In this document: positions 21,116 through 33,493 of the stretch, piece after piece
Layout of the letters: each line of letters opens with the position of its first letter
Numbering within the stretch: the first letter of the stretch is position 1
From: Caprella mutica
Lineage: Eukaryota > Arthropoda > Malacostraca > Amphipoda > Caprellidae
DNA: 64,000 nucleotides
Direction of reading: 5' to 3'
Assembly: GCA_947561585.1 (NCBI GenBank)
Contig: CANNZV010001433.1
Coordinates: forward strand, 186,001 to 250,000
Position numbers and translations under genes: made by a program
Notes under the pieces: generated by a model
Databases searched by the model: none
Seen by the model: only the letters and a program-made list of their open reading frames with translations
Told to the model about the DNA's origin: nothing

Positions 21116-21618
21116 AATGTTGTGATTCTAAATTACTCCGTTTAAAAATATTAGAACTACCTAAGAGTATATTTGTTAGAATATGATAGGCAATTTACCT
21201 AATAATTTCCTTCATTTATGATCTAGATTCTAAAGAGTGGAACCGTCCAATAACTCTGAATTTACCCTATAAATATAACGTATGCAACTTCGGCAGGGTT
21301 TATAATAGAATAGTGAATGTTAGATATAATAAGAATTATTACGTGATAATGTAATATCAAGTATGAATAATTATTTAACAGAGAAAAATAAGTAACAAAA
21401 TATAAATATTTGAAAAAAATCCGTATATATTTTATCTTAAAAATATAATCATTAATAAATTCTCCAAAATGTAAACTTTTGATCTGAACTAATCGACTTT
21501 TCTATATGAAATCTTTATAATCTTTTAATTTTGTATATACTATTATTTTCATTCCATTATTCAATCTAATTAAATATATTTAAATCTCAGTTAAATTCCA
21601 CAAATATACTACTCAAAC
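21116..21618. other. AT-rich, nothing recognised
   Basis: GGAACCGTCCAATAACTCTG followed by AATTTACCCTA at 21,239-21,270 resembles the right end of the MITE at 43,590-43,796 and may be a solitary terminus of that family. Confidence 0.4.
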
Positions 21619-21648
21619 CCTGTTATTTTTATCAGGCGCGTACACTAG
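21619..21648 (+). mobile_element. Helitron-like 3' end
   Basis: A short hairpin (CCTG...CAGG, 21,619-21,636) is followed 8 bases later by CTAG and a T, in the context GTACACTAGT, identical over these bases to the element ending at 16,716. The body upstream is not recognisably shared. Confidence 0.5.
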
Positions 21649-21859
21649 TTTGTAATACTACATTCCCTGGAATATCCCCAGGGACTCTGCTCCAAGATAG
21701 GAATTGGATGTAGAGAGGAATGCAGAATTCCTGTTATAGATGGGAATATTAGACTGGAATGGAATGAGGAAGCAATTCCAGTCTGTTGATGGAGAGAAGA
21801 GGGAAGAAATTTCGCAGAGAGTCTTTTTAACGTCAAATGTTCATGCAAGTGAAATGTTG
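21649..21859. other. GC-richer island, no gene
   Basis: Bases 21,660-21,810 have purine-rich sequence such as GAGAGAAGAGGGAAG. A 67-codon minus-strand frame covers it but has no recognisable motif. Confidence 0.35.
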
Positions 21860-22081
21860 TTAGGGTAAAGAATCAATTACCAGAAAATTTAAATGGGAAA
21901 TTATTGCAAATCGCAGTAAAGTACATATAGGTAAGAAAATATTAATTGTGGGGAGAACAGTGTTTTAATATTTTAACTGTTCATGTTTTGATGCAATTAT
22001 AATAATAATTTAGAATATATGACCTATTGACATTTTCATCCGGTATTTAAATTGCATCTGGTAATTGTTTCTTTACCCTAA
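21860..22081. mobile_element. Short MITE with 25-bp TIRs
   Basis: The ends are TTAGGGTAAAGAATCAATTA (left) and the complement of TTAGGGTAAAGAAACAATTA (right), continuing as CCAGA. The interior is AT-rich and non-coding. The target duplication is not clear. Confidence 0.68.
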
Positions 22082-22384
22082 TTGATATTATTAATGTATT
22101 AATAATTTAAAATATTTATTTTTCGATAAGCAACAGGAAAAAAATCCATATTGTCCTCGTATGAGTGATGTTATTTTATATTTGTTCAACTGCTAGGGAG
22201 AACTGGGATAATAGTGTTTAACAAATTCAATTACAATTTAGTAATAACAAAACAAGAGAGAAGTTCTTAAAACTTTAATCATTTTTAGTTTCTTAAACTG
22301 AGTATGAAAACCTGTTAACTGAACAATGAGCAGTTAACAGAATCGTATACAAATTCTTTTTTACTTCTTTTAAACTGTTTTCAA
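22082..22384. other. AT-rich, nothing recognised
   Basis: No gene or repeat structure seen. Confidence 0.5.
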
Positions 22385-22546
22385 AAGGCCATCACAAGCC
22401 ACTAATTCGATATCCAAAGTTCTACCATCAAATTCTAAGAGAGTTTAGTGAGTTAGAGATTGGAGACCTTTAGTGAATAGTAATCGGGTGGTGGTGAGTT
22501 TGAGACTGGAGACCTTTAGTGAATAGTAATCGGGAGGTGGTGAGTT
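22385..22546 (+). repeat. Dispersed repeat C, copy 1, with 48-bp tandem duplication
   Basis: CCACTAATTCGATATCCAAA and GACTGGAGACCTTTAGTGAA are shared with 59,553-59,672. Here the GGAGACCTTTAGTGAATAGT unit is duplicated (22,450-22,546), while the other copy has it once. Confidence 0.75.
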
Positions 22547-22627
22547 CATTTACTTCCCTCGCCTTCTCTTTTCTATCTAATTATTTCCCTACCGAATGCC
22601 ATAGAGAAGGGAAATTTAATTCATTAA

Positions 22628-23139
22628 CCCTAATGAGTTTGACGTGTGTTTTCTAAGCACATCCTTTTTAAAATACTTTATATCTTTTGTGTCATTCCTT
22701 TAAATTTATCGTCTTTTCATGACTGTGTTCCTTATATTTACGTCAGTGTAAATCACGTAAATTAGGAAATTAAGTCTAATGTGGTGACGTGTGGCAACGT
22801 AGAAATACAGATTGGTAACCTATAATGTCGTCAGTCGAAACACACTACAGTCAACGTTTTCATGGAGAACACACACATGCACGAGCTGTATTGGTTCACA
22901 TTTCACCCAATCACAGCTCTGCTCTCTCAGTTGCCAATGTCTTATATACTTACGTAGGCTACGTATATATTCCTCCTTATATGTTCAATATCTTTAGTTA
23001 AATTTGGAACACATTAGTTTGGTATATATACTAACAACTTGTAAGAAATTACAGTACCGTAGGTTTATAAATGAGACATGTGTTTTTAAAACACATAGTC
23101 AAACCTTCGAATACCTTCTGAACGTCAAACTCATTAGGG
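22628..23139. mobile_element. PIF/Harbinger-type MITE, copy 1
   Basis: It begins CCCTAATGAGTTTGACGT and ends with the exact complement ACGTCAAACTCATTAGGG, flanked by TAA at both sides (22,625-22,627 and 23,140-23,142). A 3-bp TAA target duplication points to PIF/Harbinger (Tourist-like) mobilisation. At 512 bp it is non-coding. Related copies are at 60,211-60,778 and 63,692 onward. Confidence 0.84.
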
Positions 23140-23804
23140 TAAAGGAGTTTAACGTCTGTCTTGGAACCGAAGGCTATATTGATGACGTGAAATGGAAATT
23201 GAATACAAGGGACTTGAATAAGAGTCAGAAAAGAAAATGGCTTCAGAAATAGAGTTACATACCATCTGAGGGTGACAAGTTCTTGGATGTAGAAAAGCTT
23301 CTCCGTCATTGCAGTCACTTACAAAGAATATGACAAAAAGGGACACAAGCACCGGTGGATGCACTCACGGATGGAAGAGGAAAATGAAGAGGTAATACTA
23401 AATGAAGTATACGAGTGTACTTAACACAAAAATCTGAATATTTCCTCAGCATTGTAACTGCAATGGCTAAAATTTTGGGAAATTGGGTCAACAGAATAGA
23501 ATAGAGTTTTATATCATCAAATAATTCACACTAGGTAAAAAGAAGTCAAAAAATCATACATAACGCATAATTTGTAATAGCTTCTATTGCACAATTTATT
23601 GGTAATATGCGCTTGGGTTGAAGTAGAAAGATTAATCTAATATTACAGAAACTAAGAAAAAAATTTCATTCAAGTTTTAATGAAGAAAATTATTCAGTTA
23701 AGTAATTTCTTTCAAATTTATATCCTTTTCTTCCCTTTCAACAAGAAGTGCTTCCAATCCACTGGAAATTAAGACAAATGTCATCCTAAGACTTTTTCTG
23801 ATGT
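23140..23804. other. Unassigned, no supported gene
   Basis: Three overlapping short open frames at 23,004-23,364 mostly belong to the MITE edge. The rest, including a mildly GC-richer stretch at 23,150-23,400, shows no recognisable domain. Confidence 0.4.
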
Positions 23805-23942
23805 TCTGAGGAGGTGCCTCCAATCGGCAGTTTTTCGGGTGATTTTCTCCGTAGCATAAATCAAACGCTTCATTTTCCTCTAAATTTCCCTGAAGGAGAT
23901 CCTAAAGAAAATTACCACCTCGTTATATTCTCGCCATAAATT
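23805..23942 (+). repeat. Dispersed repeat D, copy 1
   Basis: It matches 63,418-63,591 on the same strand at high identity (GTTCTGAGGAGGTGC, CAGTTTTTCGGGTGA, ATAAATCAAACGCTTCAT, TTCCCTGAAGGAGATC and ATTACCACCTCGTTATATTC are shared). This copy lacks about 37 internal bases present in the other. Confidence 0.85.
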
Positions 23943-24349
23943 TTATCCACGATCACTCTTGTCCTAAATCTGAATTGAAAATTAATAAATGTGTGTATTT
24001 GAAAAAAAAATTATTGAATTATAAAATGTAACGAATAAAGTAAAATCGATTAACGGTAATTATTAATTAATATTATTTACCATTGCAAGCTATTTTACAA
24101 TATCTCCATTGTTTAGTTCATTTTCTGCATTCTTATTTCCACTTCAATGTAAGAGAATTATTACTAAATTTGACTGATAAGAATCAACCAATTCACTCTC
24201 ATGCACTCAATCATCCCTGTATGAAATACCTAACACTTTTTTATACATGCAATCTATTATAAATAGATACCGAATCAATTTTAAGAGTTAATTGTTCAGT
24301 TCAAATCTTTTACTGGAATCACATTTACTTTCTGTGTCTAATTGCAATC
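23943..24349. other. AT-rich, nothing recognised
   Basis: No structure seen. Confidence 0.5.
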
Positions 24350-24382
24350 ACGCTACTGCTGGAGTACTGCCAGCAGTAGCGT
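24350..24382. repeat. 13-bp perfect stem hairpin
   Basis: ACGCTACTGCTGG and its exact complement CCAGCAGTAGCGT flank the 7-base loop AGTACTG. It is notably GC-rich for this region. Confidence 0.85.
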
Positions 24383-27300
24383 CAGTAACTCTGAAATTAA
24401 TATCAGTACTTTGCGATATTTATCTGCTAACTTTTCCAATAGTTTGGTGTGAAACTTTAGTGAGAAGTCAAGGAAAATAACGACTTTTGAAATAATAACT
24501 TAAGTCTACTGTAAGAACATTGATGTACTTAATAAACTTGGTTTGGAGATACTCAGATGTAACAGTTTGAACAGATATGTCAAATTGAAGGAGGAAAAAA
24601 TTAGTAAACTGATTCTTTATCTTCCGAAACGTCTTCTGGTTTATGTTCGGGAACCTCCGTGTGATAATTCTAAAAATACATAGTAACATACGGAATAAGT
24701 ATAAAAAATAAATATTGTAGTAATCAACTTTAACAAGAAAGTATGATAATTGGAAATTTTCTACTAAATCAAACAGATTATCAGTTTCTTCAGTTATTAA
24801 GACTAAGAATTCCTCATACATTGGATAAAATAGAACTATGATCCCAAACAGGTGATGCTAATGCTCACGCAACAAAATGCAGATATTCTTGACTACAGAG
24901 TTATCACTTTTTGTACCCTCTAATGTCTAGCCATCTAGTTAAACCAGATTTGAACCATTGTGATAATTGGTTTATTTAGAGATGTTGAATAAGTGTTTAA
25001 CGTTCACCCTCCACAACAAAGTGGCCTCACTTAAGACCTCCAAAAAACGAGCCTATCACGTCATTCAGAAATATTCTGCTATTAAGGCCTGCCGTACTTT
25101 CTGGACTCACTTTCAGTAAGCCATTGACGGAGAGGATAGGATGGACACATAGGATAATGTATTTGTATGTTCATGTAAAATAACTTAACAATATTTTAAT
25201 TTCCTCTCCTTTTTAATGTTTGTATTTGTAGATCCCATTTAGTACCAATTTATCGTTTACATCAGTATTTTGAATTATCTTTAGAGGTTTGCATCACTTT
25301 CGTAAAAGTGTTTGTGCAGTTCTTAGAGTTTAATATTTTAAAATTAAAATTCGGTTCTGAGCTATATTGCTCTCCTAATTTTTTTATTACTGATAGTTAA
25401 AATAACCATCCAAGATGGCCATCTACACATTACAGAAGTAAGTAATTTAGGTCTACCTGTATATTTTGATTTTCCATAACTGGAAGTTACAAATAACAGA
25501 TTTACTAAGTTGAACCTCCCTATTATAACAGGGTCTGTTCAACCCTATTAGAAATAAAATTGAATTGTTCAATAAATTGGACACGTTGAGGCTAACCACT
25601 ACCTGATCTCGAACACATTAATTGCTCTAAAATTTAAATTCTATTACCCTAGTTCATCCTCATACTTTACTGGGAATATTAAATAAACATGAACTCTTCC
25701 AGTGCAAACAAGAAACAAAAAATAATTTGATATAGATGAAAAATATTGAAAGGTGAATAAGTTATAAAATTTCTAACTGGAAATATGATTCCTGAAACAG
25801 TTTACTCAGATATTCTGAATATCTACAATTTCCAATATAGCGAGACAAATTCATCCTCGAATCTTTCTTTGCACCCAAACTTCAAACGTCGAGACCATTA
25901 GCTCCCTCGGGGCGAAATATTTGATTTCAAGTGGAATTCGTTCTCTCGATCATCGCCTGATAAATAGTGGGAGGGAATCCTCTTGAAATAAGAAATAAAA
26001 AGCAGGATTGGAAAATAAGGGAACGTATGAGTATATTTTATTTAATATTTTATTTAATGTAATCTTTAATGTAATCATAAAAATCAGTTAAATGCGTTTT
26101 TGGTAATTGTGATGCATTCAGAATTTTTTTTATAATAAAAATATATTAAATTATTACAGCCGTCAGCCCCTAGCGGGGAATGGTTACAACATTCAGAAGG
26201 TGGAAGATGACACACAGGTCATGTCAATCAGTAATTTCTAAAGGTCAGATTGGGTGAACCTATATTAACCCCCACTATCCGATTAATGTGAGTGTGCGAG
26301 TAGTGCGACGATCCCCATTTATGTTAAAACACACATAAGTACATAATATGAGTAACTTATGTAAATTGGAAAAGTTTTTCTAAACAATGATTATAGTTAC
26401 ATTTTTCTAAATAATGTAATTCTTTTAAACTGTTCTGATTTACTTAATATTTTTTCAATTTTTAATTGAAAATAATTTAAGAAAGAACTGCAATTAGTTT
26501 ATTTATTTAATATTATTTATATTAGTTATATGTACCTATCTACTTACTGCTTCATCAATAATTAAAATAAATAGTAATTCACAAATAGTTATATATCTGT
26601 TGGTCAATCAATTCCCATCTATAAAATGAAAAAGATTCTAGTAGAATTAATATAGTTTCTCCATTAAAAATAATACTAAACTGTTCTTTAAAATGATAAT
26701 AAAGCTCGAGGCAGATCATTCATGCCAATATTAATGCAATATTTATTGCAATAATAATAATAAGAACTCATATACATTTTCTGTTAATCTGAGTTAAAAT
26801 TTAAGAATAGATTGATCCAATAGATAAATATAAAGGATTTTAAATTGATTCAGTAACAGTTTTTACCTCATTACAATATACATTCCATTCCTTTCACAGA
26901 AAATAAAATGTAAAAATGATTAAAATTTGTTCCAATAGATTAATATATAGGCATTGTTAAGTAATTCAGAATATATAAAACTGTTTTACTTCATTAAAAT
27001 TAATACTCCATTCCTTTCATTGAAGATAAAAATAATAATGAATAAGAATTCTAAGGTTTATATACTTTGATCCACTTCATTAAATCACGGGAATTTCAAT
27101 CACTGAAACTTAGTCCTCAACTCCACGGAAAAGTTCTCCATAATTAACGCTAACGAGGAGGATTACAGGGAAGAATAACTCGCTCTAATTTATCCCGAGG
27201 GAAAATAGAAAACTAACTGCAAAGAGGATCATAGGATTAAAGCATTGGAAACGAAGAGAAAATATTAGAGGGAAGCTCGTAATATTAATTCATAATGTTC

Positions 27301-27649
27301 ATAAATCTTCCGACCGCGGACTGTTATTCGAAGATAATTATTTTGTGATTTTGAAAACAGTGTCTTTCGATATTTCCTTTTATTTAATACTTTACTTCAA
27401 TATTTATTAATTTGAGAGAGTTAGTAAGTCTTTTTGAACATGTTACATAGAATAAATTGGCAAATATTATTCACACCATCCAGTTCTTTCTAACCCGAAT
27501 GGTTTTCTTTGGTTTACTTTATAAAAATAATGAACTGCGAATTTATCGTATTTCTTAAGATTTCGAATGTGTGAAACTTCTTTCAGTTAAAAATTCACGG
27601 CAAAAGTTTATTGAGAATTAGAGTTTCTATTTTCTGCAGGCAAAGTTTC
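24383..27649. other. Long AT-rich stretch without recognised gene
   Basis: Open frames here are short. Bases 25,006-25,122 give a stop-free plus-strand stretch (FTLHNKVASLKTSKKRAYHV and on to WTHFQ) that looks coding-like, but I cannot assign it. Bases 26,161-26,330 are less AT-rich, with a CCCC-TAGC-GGGG mini-hairpin at 26,167-26,178. Islands at 25,860-25,990 and 27,100-27,290 resemble the GC-richer islands elsewhere. Confidence 0.4.
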
Positions 27650-27860
27650 TTCTGAAATTTTAGGTTTTCCAATTTTTTGAGTTTTCCATATTTTTAATTT
27701 TTTCCGTATTTTCCATTTTTTCGTAATTTTCATATTCCCTTATTTTTCAGTTTTCCATATTTTCGTTTTTCCGTATTTTTGAGTTTTCCACATTTTTCGA
27801 TTTTCTGTTTTTTGGATTTTCAGTTTTCTGTAATCCAAATTTCGATTATCCGGTTTTCTG
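27650..27860. repeat. Degenerate pyrimidine-rich minisatellite
   Basis: Diverged copies of GTTTTCCATATTTTT with variable spacing (TTTTCCGTATTTT, TTTTCCACATTTTT). The strong T/C bias on the + strand suggests slippage-derived sequence. Confidence 0.6.
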
Positions 27861-29000
27861 TAATTTAATTAAATATTTTAGGAATAAAATAATATCGTAA
27901 CTTAAATGTTAAAGCGCGACATTTTTCACGTCATCAACCAACCGACATATTAGTATACTGTGTGATATATGTCATGTGTTAAATCGAGACAATTAAATTA
28001 AAATATTTTTTATTCCACAAAAACCCTAAACTCAATTTAAAAATTAATCAATGAAATAAAATCGACATTTCTAGATCACCAAATTTCTCCGTGAAATTTC
28101 TGTACAATCACAGACTCACTAATTGCAATTTAGCTTGCAATCAATCAGGACCTGACACTGTGGATATTAATCAGGATCTCCAAGCTAGAGTCCAAATGAG
28201 GACACCTTCTGCCAACTGATTGCCAAGTATTGATAGGAGATGACCTATCAATGATGTTCCCAGGGCATGGATATATAGTATTTTGTAAAATTGTGAAGTG
28301 AACAGTGAAGTTTTAGACGTGTTAGAGATACATCTGTTATAAAAGAGTGAACTGAAAACTGTTTGACGTAATCAGAGGAATAATATTTTCTTCGATGTTC
28401 CATCTTGAATACAAATATCGATATTTTTCATCTCAATGACAGAAAAAGTTAAGTAGGTATTCTATTTTAAAATTTAAATTTATTAAAATGATTATTCATA
28501 TTTTAATAAATATGATTTGAGAGTATTAGGTATCTTTGAAGATCAAAAATCCTAATACCTTCCGCATCATATTGGTCTCCCCATCACTATATTTTCCTTT
28601 ACCATCATGATGGATCCCATTGACCAAATATTGTTGTCCGTGGGACAGATTGGGAAAATATGGTTCCCATTGACCAAGTAATGTTGTCCATGGGGCAGAC
28701 CGGGCAATCTCTAACGAGAAATCAGATGAGTTCATCAGGCAGCAAAGGTGATAGAGTGGCTCCATTTAGTGCAATTTGTTATCTTTTATCAGCAAAGGAG
28801 AGTGTCGAGGGACACTTAGAAGACTCTCTTCCATTCACGAGCTTCATTTATTATAAGTCTTCCTGTGACCCATTGACTCAGCATGTCAGTTAGAGGAGAG
28901 GTTAGCATTTCATTGCAGTACAAAAAAAAAAAAAAAAAAAAAAAAAACCAGAAAATTGATATATTGAGCGGTAATAACTTACTTATAGTATGATCGTATC
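27861..29000. other. Unassigned; local direct repeat and A26 tract
   Basis: CCATTGACCAAATATTGTTG and the following TCCGTGGGACAGATTGGG are repeated in diverged form 53 bases later (28,617-28,708). An A26 run lies at 28,922-28,947, 53 bases before a mariner-like end. Short open frames on both strands show no recognisable domain. Confidence 0.45.
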
Positions 29001-29550
29001 TACAGGGTGACACAAAAGTTCTAAGACAAACAATATATATCAGATTAAACATTTGAATAGGTTAACGATATGAAGAGTGCTTCTCTACACTGAGAAGACA
29101 TGTAAAGAAGTTTATTCAATAAACTATCCTCTTATTCAAATGACAGCCTCTATATATCAGAGTTGCTTCAACCGCTGCACGCAACTCATCCATTGGCAGT
29201 TTTACCCATTTTCTTTTGAGTTTTCACTTAACTGTTTAGTTTTTATTATACAGTTGCATGGGAATATCTGCACACAATCTCCTCCAATACTTACCACATG
29301 CAGAATTTCATCGTATTAAATCAGATGCGAACTTTCCTGCTCGGTGAAATTCTTCTATCACAATTTTATCTTTCCACTGAAAGGGCGTTTAACTTCCTAA
29401 AAATAAGAGATGACACTTATTGTAAGTTATATATTATATGGAACACGATTAACTGTGAAAAATGTTAAGAATTTGCTTACATTGGTTCACATATAATTAA
29501 TTTATTTACAATAAAAAAATTGTGTTTCCGAACTTTTGTGTTATCCTATA
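29001..29550 (-). mobile_element. Mariner/Tc1-derived element, 550 bp
   Basis: The left end TACAGGGTGACACAAAAGTT is matched by the complement of the right end, TATAGGATAACACAAAAGTT, with homology continuing about 10 more bases. On the minus strand near 29,140-29,230 the peptide KLPMDELRAAVEA resembles the C-terminal tail of Tc1/mariner transposases (IP---LRAAVEA). The catalytic region is missing, so this is an internal-deletion derivative. Confidence 0.72.
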
Positions 29551-30609
29551 GTATATTATAAACCAGAATAATATTTTATTTAAGGAAATTAATGTTAGTT
29601 AATTCTTAATTTTTTTTCATTTATCCAGCAATTCAAAAAAGAGATTGTGACGTATTATAAGTATGAAATGCTTTACCTTAATTAAAATATAATATTTTTT
29701 TAGAGATATCTTATATAAATATTTTTTGACTATTATTTAATTGTTCATCTAGACATTTTAGCTCAAAAAACTTATTTTCCGCGGAGTTTTTATACATAGG
29801 AAGGTTAGTTTAGCTTATTATTTACTTATACTAAATATAAATATTAATTTCAGTTTATAACAAAGCTAACTGCTTTTTCAATTACCAAGTAACTTCTATT
29901 TCTGTGAACTATGACGCAAACCAATTACCTTCCGAAACTAAAAATAGAAGCTGTTCCACGCCATCCAATAATATTATTGTTTCTCATATGACTTTATGAG
30001 ATGGGGAAAATATAATTGAGTTAGTTGGCGTAGACCTCCATTTAGAACTATTATGAAAATGAAAAAGATATTTCCGAAGTAATCTTCCTATCGGTCAAAT
30101 ATAATCGATATTAAATTAAATTTATTGGTAAAGTTTATAGGCTCATGAATTTCATTCAGTTGAAATCCAATTACATAGAATACCAAATTGGAATCTGTAT
30201 CATCATATATATACATAATTATAATAGATGATAAAATTATTATCTAATTACAACAATAAATGATTCGACTAAAATCCTATCGCAATATGCCATAAATTAG
30301 GAACGTATACAGTCGAACAACTTTCGTCGGACATTCCCGATAAAAAATTGGATGATACTGACTTAAATTTTGATACTTTACAATTTAATACGATCAAAAT
30401 TGACCATAATAGACAATCTGCCGAGTACAATTTCTCCACTGGGTAGCCATTTTATTTTTCACGCTTGAATTACCGCCATGTTGTCTGCTTTCAAAACTCC
30501 CTTTGTGGCATGACTCTTTTTTATTTTCTTTGGTGTTCTGTTAACAAAAGGTGTGGCGATGAATAGTGAGGAAATTACGAGGAAGAACATTCACTGCAAC
30601 TCTTTGGTC
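29551..30609. other. AT-rich, nothing recognised
   Basis: No gene, array or terminus seen. CTTTCGTCGGACAT at about 30,322 is an inverted match to 9,118-9,131, possibly by chance. Confidence 0.5.
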
Positions 30610-31446
30610 TATTAGGTAGTTATTGAAGAGAAAACTGGACTATTAGGTAGTTATTGAAGAGAAAACTGGACTATTAGGTAGTTATTGAAGAGAAAACTGG
30701 ACTATTAGGTAGTTATTGAAGAGAAAACTGGACTATTAGGTAGTTATTGAAGAGAAAACTGGACTATTAGGTAGTTATTGAAGAGAAAACTGGACTAGTA
30801 GGTAGTTATTGAAGAGAAAACTGGACTATTAGGTAGTTATTGAAGAGAAAACTGGACTATTAGGTAGTTATTGAAGAGAAAACTGGACTATTAGGTAGTT
30901 ATTGAAGAGAAAACTGGACTATTAGGTAGTTATTGAAGAGAAAACTGGACTATTAGGTAGTTATTGAAGAGAAAACTGGACTATTAGGTAGTTATTGAAG
31001 AGAAAACTGGACTAGTAGGTAGTTATTGAAGAGAAAACTGGACTATTAGGTAGTTATTGAAGAAAAAACTGGACTATTAGGTAGTTATTGAAGAGAAAAC
31101 TGGACTATTAGGTAGTTATTGAAGAGAAAACTGGACTATTAGGTAGTTATTGAAGAGAAAACTGAACTATTAGGTAGTTATTGAAGAGAAAACTGGACTA
31201 TTAGGTAGTTATTGAAGAGAAAACTGGTCTATTAGGTAGTTATTGAAGAGAAAACTGGACTATTAGGTAGTTATTGAAGAGAAAACTGGACTATTAGGTA
31301 GTTATTGAAGAAAAAACTGGACTATTAGGTAGTTATTGAAGAGAAAACTGGACTATTAGGTAGTTATTAAAGAGAAAACTGGACTATTAGGTAGTTATTG
31401 AAGAGAAAACTGGACTATTAGGTAGTTATTGTAGAGAAAACTGGAT
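30610..31446. repeat. 31-bp minisatellite, about 27 copies
   Basis: Unit TATTAGGTAGTTATTGAAGA plus GAAAACTGGAC. The copies are almost identical, with only a few point changes (for example TAGTAGG, GAAAAAAC, CTGTAGAG), so the array is recently homogenised. Confidence 0.97.
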
Positions 31447-32164
31447 ATTGTTCAGCTATGCGAATGTTGCTTGAAGTAATATTAAAAAGTTAACTGTTTA
31501 ATTATATTCAGTTAACTTTAACTCATATTCTTCGGCTCCAATGATATGAAACGATACATCAGTTTATTGAAATTAGTTTCATTCCGAATATTCAATGCGT
31601 TTAATATTCAATAAACTTTACTATTGATGTTACATTAAAATAATAATTGAGTGAAACTGTGTAAGTTGCTTCTAATTTAAGCAATTCAAACACTGTTTAA
31701 TATTTAATTGAGGTAAGTAAATTTGTTATAGTCTCTTGAATGAAATGGTTACTACTACGCAAACAACTTATTTATTAAAGACAAACACGTATTAAAAGTG
31801 GAATGAAAATTGTATGTATCGCATATGTGCATATATATTATTTTATTTATTTTGATTTAACAAGTAATGAATGCAAATGATATGATTTTTTTTCTTGAAT
31901 ATGAAGAGAAAATATATAGGCTATCAACTAAATACATTAATATTATTAATGTTCAATAATAATCACACTTCCCTAATAATACGCTAGGAAGCCAACTGGT
32001 AGCATGGGCATGAAATTATTCTGATATCAGTTCAATTAATATTTTTAATTACTGATTTAAATTATATTTGGTTAAATCATAAATAATGACACGATAGTCA
32101 TTATTTAGGAATTTACCAAAAATTGTAATACCTCTGAATACAATCAATGTGTGACTAGATACTT
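31447..32164. other. AT-rich, nothing recognised
   Basis: No structure beyond simple A/T runs. Confidence 0.5.
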
Positions 32165-33200
32165 GGTAGAGCTCTGTAATATCATGCAGATGAATAGGAG
32201 ATCATTGCAGTATTGAGACACTCTCAGTTCACGGAAAGTGGGTGTTAATAGAAGGCAATCAGAGGCTTCTAGAAGTCTGATTTGCACAATTACCTTCACT
32301 TTCCCAGTGCAGTGAGTGTCCAAGTTTTACTAATTCTTATAGTTTTGATCATCAATTTCTACTAGAAACAGAAGTAATAATTTAATTGGTTGGTGAATTC
32401 AATATTTAATAAAGAATGATAAATTTTTACCTTCAGTTTTTTTATAATTTTTATCTTTAGTTCGAAATAATGACAATTTTTTTTGGTATAATTTGATGCA
32501 GAAAAACAGTTGAGAACCTTATATAAAATATCATAAATTATAGAAAAAATAATATCTTAAGCCTTATCTTTCTTTAGTGACATTTAATCATTCTCATGGA
32601 ATTATTTTTTTGTTATAGTAAATTTATGATACATGATTTAAGAAACGTCACATTTATTTAACATTCTTGATCAGCTTTATTTGGACGATTATTTCAAATT
32701 GAAGACAAATTTTAATTAATGTAACTAACGAAATTACTTTAGTTTATTTAAGAATTTAATTTCTTTATTTTTTTCTAATTATAATTGAATTCACTTACAC
32801 AATTCACTCCTTACTTTCGTTTCTAGTCGAAATTGATGATCAAAACTATAAAAAATAGGAATACTTAGACACTCACAGCACTCGGGAAGTGAATGTTTAT
32901 GAAGATAATTATGCCAATCTGACCTCTAGAAGCCTCTGATTGACCTCTGTTAACACCCACTTTCCGAGTACTATGAGTGTCTCATATCTCTTATTCATTT
33001 GCATGATATTATTGCTGAACTTATTTTCCCAAAGTGATTGCGATTCAGTGATCAACAAAAAATATATTTACACTGTAAATGTATTTTGTTCCAGCTCCAA
33101 AATGTTTTTCTCTCTTCAAACCAATCGTAACTTACTGAACACTAAGTTACAACACACATATTTTAGGGGTAACTTTAATAAATTTCAACTGATGGTATTT
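32165..33200. mobile_element. Foldback repeat E, copy 1 (large)
   Basis: Arms of about 230 bp at 32,165-32,400 and 32,815-33,040 are inverted copies (GATCATCAATTTCTACTAGA against TCTAGTCGAAATTGATGATC; TGAGACACTC against GAGTGTCTCA). Each arm holds its own smaller hairpin (GGAAAGTG...CACTTTCC). Bases 33,000-33,200 continue as in copy 2 (36,765-37,200). The structure looks like an inverted duplication of a smaller foldback element. Confidence 0.72.
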
Positions 33201-33493
33201 ATTGTCAAATAAATCTTTTCGAAAATATATCTTATTGGGATTAAAGATTAAACTCTAATTTCAAACATAATCTATATACATTTGTCATAATGATAAAATT
33301 GAAATGATTGAATAAGTTATACACAAATGGCGCGAATATTATCTATTAATTATTAATATTACATTCCGTCAACCGACAATTCATTCGAAAATTTCCTATA
33401 TTTTGTTTTATAAAGTGTAAATACTTTATTTTTAAATTATTACATTAATAGCCAGGTGTAAATATATAATATTAATATAATGAGTTTATTTAT
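33201..33493. other. AT-rich, nothing recognised
   Basis: No feature seen. Confidence 0.5.

Noticed and set aside
20762..21145. 127-codon gene
   Set aside because: Its second half lies in dispersed repeat B, whose other copy does not keep the frame.
26161..26330. tRNA pseudogene or structured RNA near CCCCTAGCGGGG
   Set aside because: The hairpin is only 4 bp and no cloverleaf could be drawn.
28922..28947. A26 run as a retroposon tail
   Set aside because: No recognisable body upstream; the neighbouring mariner-type element is a DNA transposon and does not need a tail.
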